64,000 bases of DNA from Maribellus sediminis (lineage in GTDB: Bacteria > Bacteroidota > Bacteroidia > Bacteroidales > Prolixibacteraceae): positions 1-64,000 of the forward strand of contig NZ_WXUB01000001.1 in the NCBI RefSeq assembly GCF_011799805.1, in the 5' to 3' direction. The notes beneath the pieces are model-generated. The model did not search any database and was not told the origin of the DNA. It worked only from the letters and a program-made list of their open reading frames with translations. Each line of letters starts with the position of its first letter. Positions within the stretch are counted from its first letter, which is position 1. A program made the position numbers and the translations under genes. Of the stretch, positions 53,457 through 61,974 are shown piece after piece.

Positions 53457-54029
53457 TTACACATCAAGTTTCAACTTCAATCCCAGGCCTATATAAACCC
53501 GCTCTAAACCAAAAATCGGATTAAACCGAAGCTCCGGTTCAAATACCAGTTTTTCGGATAATTTGATGTCTTTTCCCATCTTTACCATAGCTCCTAGATT
53601 ATAGCTCGGATCAATGTCATAGTCGTCAACTTCAACTTCATCAGGAGATGATTTATCTTTCCATCCGAGAAAAACCTCAAAACTTGGTCCGGCAGAAACA
53701 TTTACAATTCGTGAGGAGAACTTATAAAGTACCGGGATTGACAAATGGCTTTCACGAATATCTACATCATAGTAATGACCAGCCATGCTAAAAGACAACG
53801 ATTGTATGTAAGTCCTGTAATATACTCCCGCTTCTATTCCACTATGTTTGCCAACAGTTCTTACGATATTTAGTCCAACGCCTGGACGTAAATGATCTTT
53901 ATCAGCAACTTCGTTCACAAAGTCAATCCCTAAATAGGTTTTATTTTGGGCCTGAAGTGTATTTACTGATGAGAATAAGACAATAAAGAGGCCTACGATC
54001 AAGAATTGCTGATTTTTTAGGTTTTTCAT
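53457..54029 (-). CDS. Outer membrane beta-barrel protein (PorT-like / OMP_b-brl family)
   Basis: The 190-residue protein has a signal peptide (...FSSVNTLQAQ) and alternating beta-strand pattern (TYLGIDFVNEVADKDHLRPG; HSGIEAGVYYRTYIQSLSFS; LSIPVLYKFSSRIVNVSAGP). It ends with a predicted last strand (GLGLKLKLDV). Such small barrels of Bacteroidota have no fixed function. It lies downstream of, and on the same strand as, the DUF4249 and TonB-receptor genes, after a 217-bp gap. Confidence 0.75.
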   Translation of the reverse strand: MKNLKNQQFLIVGLFIVLFSSVNTLQAQNKTYLGIDFVNEVADKDHLRPGVGLNIVRTVGKHSGIEAGVYYRTYIQSLSFSMAGHYYDVDIRESHLSIPVLYKFSSRIVNVSAGPSFEVFLGWKDKSSPDEVEVDDYDIDPSYNLGAMVKMGKDIKLSEKLVFEPELRFNPIFGLERVYIGLGLKLKLDV

Positions 54030-54246
54030 GTTAATTGGGTTTTTATTTTTTTGAAATTGTTGTATCGTTTTGCAATTATTATGCCATTATGATAAGTATA
54101 AATCTTCGCCACCTTATGGTTTATTCCTTCTTTGGAATTTGGTTAAGCATCCCGATAAATTGGGACGGCAACGAGGTATAAAATGATATCGACACAAATC
54201 GGGAACGCAAAGTGGTAAAGCTATTTGCTGAATTAACCAATAATAG

Positions 54247-55335
54247 TCAATTAAAAAAAAGCAAATTGTCCCAAACGTCAATAGTGACGGAGTCTACCGT
54301 AAAAGCTCCGAACACTCCCAATTCGTTGCTCATATTGCTGTATACTTTCATGGGTTCGGCATAAATATCCCCTTCTATAATCTCATATTGATATTTTGAT
54401 TTGTAACTTTCAAATAGCTCTTTGGATATGCTTCGTAAGTAAACTTTTATAAATTCCGTTCCCCTGTACCTTGGAAACTGGTTCCAGGCCAAAGATGGAG
54501 TATAGTCTTCCCTTTCAATTTTAAATTGAAGAGCATATTGTCTTCCAGAGAATAATTTGTCGGGAAATACACGGGGTTTATGAATTGAAATATCAAATGG
54601 CTCTTTAATTGAGCTTTGGTTATTAGGCAAGTAGGCGAAAACCGGATCTTCGATTGGAAACACCTGTTTTCTTGCGCCTCTTAAAGTATCAATATAAAAC
54701 CTGTCGAGTGTGTCTTTATAGTGCGTGGGATTTTCAAAGTAGATGCTGTCTTTCAGATTGGTATCAATATAGTAGGTATGATTTTGCAGAGCGGTCATAT
54801 AGTAGTTTTCGGTATCCGAAGGATCGGTAAAATACAAGGTAAAAAGGTAATATTCTTTTTCTCCTTCCGTAATTAGCCTTTTGCTCAGGCTGTCAATGCT
54901 GACCCTCTCCGGAACCTTACATATTCCAAAGGTTGCATCATAACCTTCGGCAATAATTCTTAGTTCGTATTCCGAACCGATAGTAATGTTGGCCTCAGTA
55001 TTCTCGAAGTATTGATCGCGTATCTCTCCATCATCATACCTTCTGATTACCTGTTTAAATGAGCCAATCTTTTCCCCTTCTGACAATAATTCAAGTTCAA
55101 CATTCGAAGGTAATGGAAAGGAATCTCTTAAGCTGGAATAAAGCGGATACGTTCTGTCAACATATATCTGAGTTGGCTGATCGGGTGAGACGTAGCCAAA
55201 CACAACAAGTTGATCCTCCTGAACAGGAAAAGGTTCGTCTGATCTTTCAATCTTTACCTGGTCAAAAATTTCAGTACAGCCAAGAAGAGTGGTGAGTAGC
55301 AGCGTGATAATGATTATATATTTTCTCATTTTCAT
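54247..55335 (-). CDS. DUF4249 lipoprotein, partner of the TonB receptor
   Basis: The 362-residue protein has a lipoprotein signal (TTLLGC, Cys20). The mature part starts with the Ig-like DUF4249 pattern (LVVFGYVSPDQPTQIYVDRTYPL) and continues to DVWDNLLFFN. DUF4249 proteins are normally encoded right after a TonB-dependent receptor and are thought to act as its surface ligand-binding partner. Here the ATG shares one base with the ancestral receptor stop codon (TAATG at 55333-55337), direct evidence that the two genes were coupled. Confidence 0.88.
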   Translation of the reverse strand: MKMRKYIIIITLLLTTLLGCTEIFDQVKIERSDEPFPVQEDQLVVFGYVSPDQPTQIYVDRTYPLYSSLRDSFPLPSNVELELLSEGEKIGSFKQVIRRYDDGEIRDQYFENTEANITIGSEYELRIIAEGYDATFGICKVPERVSIDSLSKRLITEGEKEYYLFTLYFTDPSDTENYYMTALQNHTYYIDTNLKDSIYFENPTHYKDTLDRFYIDTLRGARKQVFPIEDPVFAYLPNNQSSIKEPFDISIHKPRVFPDKLFSGRQYALQFKIEREDYTPSLAWNQFPRYRGTEFIKVYLRSISKELFESYKSKYQYEIIEGDIYAEPMKVYSNMSNELGVFGAFTVDSVTIDVWDNLLFFN

Positions 55336-57716
55336 TAAAATTGATATTTGTAACCAATTGAGGGGATAATTGGATAAAGAGAGGCTTCGTAAATCGTTTG
55401 ATACAAGTACCCCATGTTAATAATGTTTTATCGGGAATAAACATTGTAAATGGAAAAGGACCAATGATGGATGCCCTTTTTCGCCTTTTTGTGATAGTTC
55501 AGAGCCAGGTCCAGACGATGATAGGCCGGTATACGGTAATTGTTTTTGTTGTCGTAAAATTCGTAATACCCCAAACCGGAGTTATAGCCATCTCCGAAAA
55601 AATCGGCACCCCCAACCTGGTAAGTTGGCAACGAATAGGGATTGCCGGTGTAGTACACCCAGTTAAGACCGGCATCCCATTTTTTATTAAACTTTTGATT
55701 CAACACCACGGAAAATTCATGTCGCCTGTCGTAGTTTGAATAGTAGGTATTGCCGTTGTTTATGTTGTCGAATTTACGTTTCGCCCAGGAAAGAGTATAT
55801 CCCATCCATCCGGTGGTTTTTCCTTCTTTTTTCTGCAGAAAAAGTTCTCCTCCGTAAGCCCATCCTTTTCCTGTTTCCACCTTATCTTCCCAGTCTCGTT
55901 TCGCACCGTAAAGACTCGACCCTTCCTGGTATTCTACAAGGTTATTCATTTCTTTAAAATAAGTCTCCAGACTTAGGGTTATTTCTTTGTTGAGCGCGAA
56001 ACTCGTACCGGCAGCCCACTGTTTGGCAGTTTCCACAGGTAAATTCTCTGTGGCAGGAATCCAAAGGTCGGTTGGTAATTCCATGAGCGAAGAACTAAGT
56101 AAATGAAAAAACTGGCTGTTTTCAGAATACGAAGCTTTAAGCGACCAACTATCCATTAGCCTGATATTCATTCCCAATCGGGGGCTTATAAAAGTTTCCG
56201 TTATTTGATTCGATGAAATATGCGTCATTCGCACTCCAAGGTTGAGTTTTAAAAAGCTAAATACTTGCCAGTCATCTTCGAGGTATGCCGTAGTTTCGTA
56301 TAGGGCTGTTTCAGACGGACCAACAGCGGTATCAGCTATAGCTGTTTGTTGAGAACCTCCTGTGCCGACTGCATACTCCCGATCAACCAAAGATGTAATA
56401 CCGGGGCTAAAATAATGGCGTGTTATGCCCATCCCAAACCGAATTCTATGGGCTGGATTCAGGTAGTAGTCAAAATCGGTTTTTATGCCCACGTCTCTGA
56501 TTCCCGAACGATACTCTAACTCATCTCCGAATCTGTCTCCTGCTCCTGTTGATTTAAATTCCCGTTCTCCGTAATTACCCAGGTAAAAATCGCTAAGAAT
56601 AAGTGTGGTGTTGCTAAATAATTTTGGAGAGAAGATATAATTCCACCGTAGAGATCCCGTATAATTGCCCCAATCATAACCATAGGATGTTTTAAGTTTG
56701 TAGGGATTGTTGTTTATTTCAATGTCCTGCGGCTCCGACTTGGAATACTCCTTATCCTTTCCATAGTAGAAGCTGAGGTATAATCGGCTTTTATCCGAAA
56801 ATTTCCGGTTTATTTTGGCATTGAAGTCTCCAAAATAGTAGGCGCCAACATCATCGCCAGCTATCCATTGATAGGGCACCGAAAAGAAATCGAGCAGTGT
56901 TCTTCGGCCTGAAATACAAAAAGTGGTTTTACTGTCCAAAGGACCGTCCAGGGCGAATTCTCCCGCAATCAGACTAATTCCGGCTTCTCCTTTTAGTTTT
57001 TCGGTGTTACCTTCCCGCAGGTTGATTTCCATTACCGAAGACAGTCGCCCACCATAACGCGCAGGAAAACTTCCTTTGATAATATTGGCCGACTGAATGG
57101 CATTGTCATTGAAAACCGATACCAATCCTAACAAGTGAGATACATTGTAAACCGGTACCCCGTCAAGCAGTATCAGGTTCTGATCCGGATTTCCTCCGCG
57201 CACCGACATGCCGGAAAAACCTTCGCGGGTGTTTTTTACACCTGGCATCAACTGAAAGGTTTTAATCACATCCTTTTCGCCGAAAAGTGCCGGGGTATTC
57301 TGAATTTCCGATAGATTCAACTCCATCCGTCCCATCTGCGTACTGTTCAGTTCCTCCTGTAGGGATCTGCGTTTTACAACTACCTCCTCAAGCTCGTTAG
57401 CCGTATACATTTGGATGTTTAGAACAGTGTCCTGACTGAGTAGAAATTCCAATTCCAGATCGTGGTAACCTACGTAGGAAACAATCAGTTTAACTTTCCC
57501 TAGTTTTTGAGTAATACTATAATAGCCATAGTTATTGGCAACCACTCCTTTTTTTATTTCAGGAAGATAGACACTGGCGTTTAGTAAACGCTCGCCTGTT
57601 TGACCATCTTCCACAAAACCTGATAATGTGGCGGTTTGGGCACCGCTTAAAACTGAAATTCCAAGAAACAAGATTTGAAAAAAAATGGTTTTTTTAATGT
57701 ATTTGAAAACGATCAT
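55335..57716 (-). pseudogene. TonB-dependent receptor interrupted by a premature TAA
   Basis: The first 762 codons (57716 to 55428) encode a signal peptide, a CarboxypepD_reg-like domain (~29-110; SGFVEDGQTGERLLNASVYLP, cut), a plug (GMSVRGGNPDQNLILLDGVPV) and most of the barrel. Translation stops at TAA (55428-55430) after SIYNVYSR. The same frame then continues for 30 codons (NIINMGYLYQ...LYPIIPSIGYKYQF) to a second TAA at 55335-55337 that overlaps the DUF4249 start. The last piece is a typical C-terminal strand ending in Phe, needed for Bam recognition. AAA to TAA would create the stop. Loss of the last strand should block barrel assembly, unless there is readthrough or a sequencing error. 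Confidence 0.8.
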
Positions 57717-58022
57717 TAGTCCTCTAAGATGTGATTAAGGTCTTTTTTAAAAATGATTGATTTATGCAACAATAGACTGATAATTTATGATTGCATAGGT
57801 TTTGTTATTCCCAACAAATATGGCATTTTTTATGAACAATAAAAAAGTACGGAAATGTAAATAAACATGAAGTGGGATCGCATCTGTTTGAGCTTACTTT
57901 ATTTCCTCTCTTATTAGATTCAGTCTAAAAAATGGCACTTTCCCCTTTAAATTCCTATTATTCATTATTTTTGTCAGTTCAGGATGCCCTGAAAAGAACA
58001 AAATCAATAACTTCGAACAACT
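57717..58022. other. Divergent gap between TonB receptor and ricT
   Basis: AT-rich promoter region for two divergent genes. I see no ORF and no repeat. A near-match -7 box (TATTGTTG, one mismatch) for the receptor lies on the minus strand near 57767-57774. Confidence 0.4.
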
Positions 58023-59216
58023 ATGCCGGAAGTTGATACCATTGACAGAGGAATTTGCAGATCGAATAAAACCTGTTGTGCCAAGCTGGAGGTAACCGAT
58101 TGGTTATCTGATATTAAATCAGCTATTCCGCACGAAGACCTGGTTGAAGTTCGCTTTAAAAATACACGAAAAGATTATTTTGAAAACGTCAACAATTTGA
58201 ATCTCAAAGTTGGCGACCTCGTGGCTGTTGAGGGAAATCCGGGGCATGATATCGGATTGATTTCATTGATGGGCGAGCTGGTGACCGAACAAATGAAGAG
58301 GCATCGGGTAACCCTGAACAACAATGGCGAATACCGGAAAATTTACCGACATGCCAAACAGGTGGACATTGAAAAATGGAAGGAAGCCATTTCGCTCGAA
58401 CATCAAACCATGATCAAATCGCGGCAGATTGTAAAAGACCTGCGACTGGACATGAAAATTGGCGACGTAGAATACCAGGGCGATAAGACTAAGGCCATTT
58501 TCTATTATATCGCCGACGGGCGTGTCGATTTCCGTCAGTTGATAAAAGTACTGGCCGAGACTTTCCGTATCCGTGTTGAAATGAAACAGATTGGGGCGCG
58601 CCAGGAAGCCGGCAGAATTGGCGGAATAGGTCCTTGTGGCCGCGAGCTTTGTTGCTCTACCTGGATGGCCAATTTTGTTTCAGTATCAACCAGTTCGGCA
58701 CGTTACCAGGAGATTTCGCTGAATCCGCAAAAACTGGCCGGCCAATGCGGTAAATTAAAATGTTGCCTGAACTTTGAGGTGGATGCTTACCTGGATGCCC
58801 AGAAAGATTTTCCGCCAACCAATATTACACTCGAAACCGAGCACGCCAGTTATTCGTACCTGAAAGCCGATATTTTTACAGGAACCTACTGGTATGCGCA
58901 ACACGGACACGGGCCGAGCACCCTTGTTCCGGTGCATGTTAATCGGGTGAAAGAGGTGATTCGAATGAACCGGAAAGGGAAAAAGCCCGAAAAACTGGTG
59001 ATTGAAAAGTACGATGGCGGAGTTAAAGAACTCGATACTTTTCACAATGTGGTTGGACAGGAAGACCTCACGCGTTTCGATCGCCCGAAACAGCAGGACC
59101 ATAGAAGAAACCGAAACAAAAAACGAAATCCTAATCGCAACCAGCCGCAAAACCGTAATTCGGGCAACCGAAATCAACGATCGCGCAACAGTAACCGAAA
59201 TTCCGGAAATAAATAG
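58023..59216 (+). CDS. ricT: RicT/YaaT-type PSP1 domain protein
   Basis: The 397-residue protein has the PSP1 C-terminal domain with conserved cysteines: ICRSNKTCC at the N-terminus, GPCGRELCCSTWM (~205) and QCGKLKCCLNFE (~240). In Bacillus, RicT with RicA and RicF carries Fe-S clusters and controls RNase Y-dependent RNA maturation; in Bacteroidota the role is untested. The last ~45 residues are an R/N/Q-rich tail (RRNRNKKRNPNRNQPQNRN) that could bind RNA. It precedes gldH by 11 bp, a usual Bacteroidota order. Confidence 0.92.
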   Translation: MPEVDTIDRGICRSNKTCCAKLEVTDWLSDIKSAIPHEDLVEVRFKNTRKDYFENVNNLNLKVGDLVAVEGNPGHDIGLISLMGELVTEQMKRHRVTLNNNGEYRKIYRHAKQVDIEKWKEAISLEHQTMIKSRQIVKDLRLDMKIGDVEYQGDKTKAIFYYIADGRVDFRQLIKVLAETFRIRVEMKQIGARQEAGRIGGIGPCGRELCCSTWMANFVSVSTSSARYQEISLNPQKLAGQCGKLKCCLNFEVDAYLDAQKDFPPTNITLETEHASYSYLKADIFTGTYWYAQHGHGPSTLVPVHVNRVKEVIRMNRKGKKPEKLVIEKYDGGVKELDTFHNVVGQEDLTRFDRPKQQDHRRNRNKKRNPNRNQPQNRNSGNRNQRSRNSNRNSGNK

Positions 59217-59227
59217 TTGAGAAGGGA

Positions 59228-59698
59228 ATGAAGAAGATTTTTCAGTTAACGATGTTTGCTGTCATTTTGGTTTTGACTGTGTCGTGCCAGAAAAACCTGG
59301 TATTCGAGCAGTACAAACCCATCGAAAATAAAAGCTGGTACAAAGATTCGGTACTGGTGTTCACCGTTCCGGTAAGCGACACCACCGATAATCATAATTT
59401 ATTTATAAACGTTCGAAACGACATTAATTACAGCTATAGCAACCTCTGGTTGTTCGTTACTATTGAGCAACCCGACGGAAAAACGCTCGAAGATAAGTTC
59501 GAAATCGCATTGGCCGATCCTTCGGGGAATTGGCTGGGCAAAGGGATTGGCGGCCTGAAAACCCGGGAAGCCATTTTTCGCAGAAACGTGTTTTTCCCCA
59601 TGTCGGGCGAGTACAAAATCCGCGTTCAGCAAGGTATGCGCGAAGAAAACCTGAAAGGAATCAGCGATATTGGGATAAGAATTGACAAAGTAGAGTAA
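59228..59698 (+). CDS. gldH: Gliding-motility lipoprotein GldH
   Basis: The 156-residue lipoprotein (lipobox LTVSC, Cys20) shows GldH features: the QYKPIENKSWYKDSVLVF opening, NLFINVRNDINYSYSNLWLF and GNWLGKGIGGLKTREAIFR. In Flavobacterium johnsoniae, GldH is needed for gliding. Homologues also occur in non-gliding Bacteroidota. It fits with the T9SS-sorted proteins in this window. trmB starts 1 bp after its stop. Confidence 0.92.
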   Translation: MKKIFQLTMFAVILVLTVSCQKNLVFEQYKPIENKSWYKDSVLVFTVPVSDTTDNHNLFINVRNDINYSYSNLWLFVTIEQPDGKTLEDKFEIALADPSGNWLGKGIGGLKTREAIFRRNVFFPMSGEYKIRVQQGMREENLKGISDIGIRIDKVE

Positions 59699-59699
59699 A

Positions 59700-60437
59700 G
59701 TGGGAAAGGGTAAGCTGAAGAAATTCAATGAAATGAAGGGCTTCGATCATGTGATCCAGGTGCCGTTTCATCTCATTGAAAAAGATGATTTTCATTTAAA
59801 GGGTAAGTGGTCAGGCGAGTTTTTCAAGAACGAAAATCCGCTGATATTGGAGTTGGGATGTGGCAAAGGCGAGTACACCGTTGAGCTGGCCACAAAAAAT
59901 CCGCACATCAATTACATCGGTGTTGATATTAAAGGTGCTCGTTTGTGGAAAGGCGCCAAGCTGGCACTGCAGCGCGGACTAAATAATGTGGCTTTTTTGC
60001 GCACCAACATTGAGCTCATCGAACAGTTTTTTGGTGCAGATGAAGTTGCGGAGATCTGGCTGACTTTTCCCGATCCGCAAATGAAAAAGACCCGGAAACG
60101 ATTGACATCAACCACATTCTTAAATAAATACCGAAATTTTTTGAAGCCGGGTGGTGTGATTCATCTGAAATGCGACAGTAATTTTCAGTACACCTACACA
60201 CGAACGATGGTGTTGCTAAATAAGTTCGAAATTGTTGCCGATACCGATGATGTTTACGAATGGGATCACCTCGACGACACGCTGCGCATTCGAACCTTTT
60301 ACGAAAAACAGTGGCTCGATCGCGGGATCAAAATAAAATACCTCGCCTTCAAACTTCATGATGGTGAGTACCACGAGCCGACGATTGAAATTGAAAGAGA
60401 CGAGTACCGCAGTTTTGGACGAACTGCGAGAGAGTAA
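59700..60437 (+). CDS. trmB: tRNA (guanine-N7-)-methyltransferase
   Basis: The 245-residue protein begins at a GTG (59700) that lies 1 bp after the gldH stop; a later ATG (FNEMKGFDHVIQ) is possible. It shows the SAM motif LILELGCGKGEYTVELA, NYIGVDIKGARLWKGAK, and the TrmB signature WLTFPDPQMKKTRKRLTS. It methylates G46 of tRNA. Length is normal. Confidence 0.95.
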   Translation: MGKGKLKKFNEMKGFDHVIQVPFHLIEKDDFHLKGKWSGEFFKNENPLILELGCGKGEYTVELATKNPHINYIGVDIKGARLWKGAKLALQRGLNNVAFLRTNIELIEQFFGADEVAEIWLTFPDPQMKKTRKRLTSTTFLNKYRNFLKPGGVIHLKCDSNFQYTYTRTMVLLNKFEIVADTDDVYEWDHLDDTLRIRTFYEKQWLDRGIKIKYLAFKLHDGEYHEPTIEIERDEYRSFGRTARE

Positions 60438-60533
60438 GGAGTACAAAGTAGTGAGTAGTGAGATTTTCATACTACGAAATTTATTTTCCATTCTCAATAC
60501 TTAGTACGCACTACTCAAATCTAATAATCTAAA

Positions 60534-60863
60534 ATGAGTGATTTTTTCCAGCAGGTATTCGAAGTAGTCAAACAAATTCCTCCCGGCAGGGTAACTTCCT
60601 ACGGAGCCATTGCCAAATTCCTCGGAACTGGTGGTTCGGCGCGGATGGTAGGCTGGGCTATGAATGCCAGTCATTCGCATGCTGAATTTGTTCCGGCGCA
60701 TCGTGTGGTTAACAGAAACGGGCTGCTCACCGGAAAACATCATTTCGATAACCCAAACGCCATGCAGGAATTACTCGAGGCCGAAGGACTAAAAATCGAA
60801 AACGATCAGATTCTCAATTTTAATGAAAGATTCTGGGATCCCGGGAAAGAACTTGAGATCTAG
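60534..60863 (+). CDS. Alkyltransferase-like protein (MGMT fold without catalytic Cys)
   Basis: The 109-residue protein shows the MGMT DNA-binding helix-turn-helix and flipping residues (PGRVTSYGAIAKFLG with Tyr23, ARMVGWAMN with Arg37). Where an active methyltransferase has PCHRV it has PAHRV (Ala55). This is the mark of ATL proteins, which bind O6-alkylguanine and hand it to nucleotide excision repair without removing the alkyl group. It stands alone between trmB and mnmH. Confidence 0.92.
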   Translation: MSDFFQQVFEVVKQIPPGRVTSYGAIAKFLGTGGSARMVGWAMNASHSHAEFVPAHRVVNRNGLLTGKHHFDNPNAMQELLEAEGLKIENDQILNFNERFWDPGKELEI

Positions 60864-60921
60864 GTGGCCCATCGGACACTAATTTCTACTGATTTTGTAC
60901 TTTTGATCGCTAAACAGAACT

Positions 60922-61974
60922 ATGCCAAAAATACTTTCCATCGAAGAACTGTTGCCACTGACTGACAGCCTGCCGCTGATCGACGTCAGGTCTCCGGCAG
61001 AATACGAGCTGGCACACGTTCCCTGTGCCGTTAACATTCCTATTTTTAATAACGATGAGCGTCGCGACGTTGGAATTAAATACAAAGTTGGCGGTAAAGA
61101 AAATGCGGTTTTACTCGGGCTGGATTTTGTTGGCCCCAAAATGTCGGATTTTGTTCGGCAGGCAAAAAAAATAGCACGAAACAAAAGAGTGATGGTTCAT
61201 TGCTGGCGTGGGGGAATGCGTTCGGCCAGCATGGCCTGGCTGTTCGAAACGGCCGGACTGGAGGTTTTTGTTCTGAAAGGAGGGTACAAAGCTTACCGGA
61301 AGTACATCCGTGAACAGTTTTCGCGACCGGCGAAAATGGTGGTGCTTGGTGGTTATACCGGCAGCGGAAAAACGGATATTCTTCAGGCGCTGAAAGAGCA
61401 GGGCGAACAGTTTCTCAATATCGAGGGACTCGCGAATCATCGTGGTTCTGCATTCGGGCCGCTGGGGCAAAATCCGCAACCGAGTAATGAGCAATTCGAA
61501 AACGATCTGGCTGATGCCTGGCGAAAATTTGATTTTTCGAAATCCATTTGGGTGGAAGACGAAAGCAGGCAGCTGGGAAAATGTGGCATTCCCGATCCTC
61601 TTTTTCAGCAATTAAGATCGGCGCCATTGATCAAAATAAATATTGGTAAAAAGCTAAGAATAAACCGCCTGGTAAAAGAATATGGCGGCTTTGAAAAGGA
61701 AGCCCTGAGACTCAAGGTTGACAGCATAAAAAAGCGTTTGGGTGGACTGGCAGCGAGTGCGGCCATTGAAGCTTTGGAAAATGGAGAGTTGGCAACTGTT
61801 GCCGATATTACGCTTACTTATTACGATAAAGCGTATGATTACGGTACATCGCAACGCGATCCGGAAGCTGTTTTTATACTCGACCTGGAAGACGATGCAC
61901 CGGCGGGTAATGCAGCAATTATCAAAGAATTTTCGAACCAAAAACTACTGAAAATTGGAACCTATTTATCTTGA
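60922..61974 (+). CDS. mnmH: tRNA 2-selenouridine synthase
   Basis: The 350-residue protein has an N-terminal rhodanese domain with DVRSPAEYELAHVPCAVNIPI and the catalytic Cys in MVHCWRGGMRS. A P-loop domain follows (GGYTGSGKTDIL, Walker A). MnmH uses selenophosphate to change 2-thiouridine to 2-selenouridine at the tRNA wobble base. The next gene, a desulfurase-SelD fusion, overlaps it by 20 bp and would supply selenophosphate, so both form one pathway. Confidence 0.95.
   Translation: MPKILSIEELLPLTDSLPLIDVRSPAEYELAHVPCAVNIPIFNNDERRDVGIKYKVGGKENAVLLGLDFVGPKMSDFVRQAKKIARNKRVMVHCWRGGMRSASMAWLFETAGLEVFVLKGGYKAYRKYIREQFSRPAKMVVLGGYTGSGKTDILQALKEQGEQFLNIEGLANHRGSAFGPLGQNPQPSNEQFENDLADAWRKFDFSKSIWVEDESRQLGKCGIPDPLFQQLRSAPLIKINIGKKLRINRLVKEYGGFEKEALRLKVDSIKKRLGGLAASAAIEALENGELATVADITLTYYDKAYDYGTSQRDPEAVFILDLEDDAPAGNAAIIKEFSNQKLLKIGTYLS

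Noticed and set aside
61949-61951. TGA before the SelD fusion read as a selenocysteine codon
   Set aside because: The PLP enzyme homology starts only after it, at EPIYLDYNATT, and no Sec-insertion hairpin is evident; it is simply the stop upstream of the start codon.
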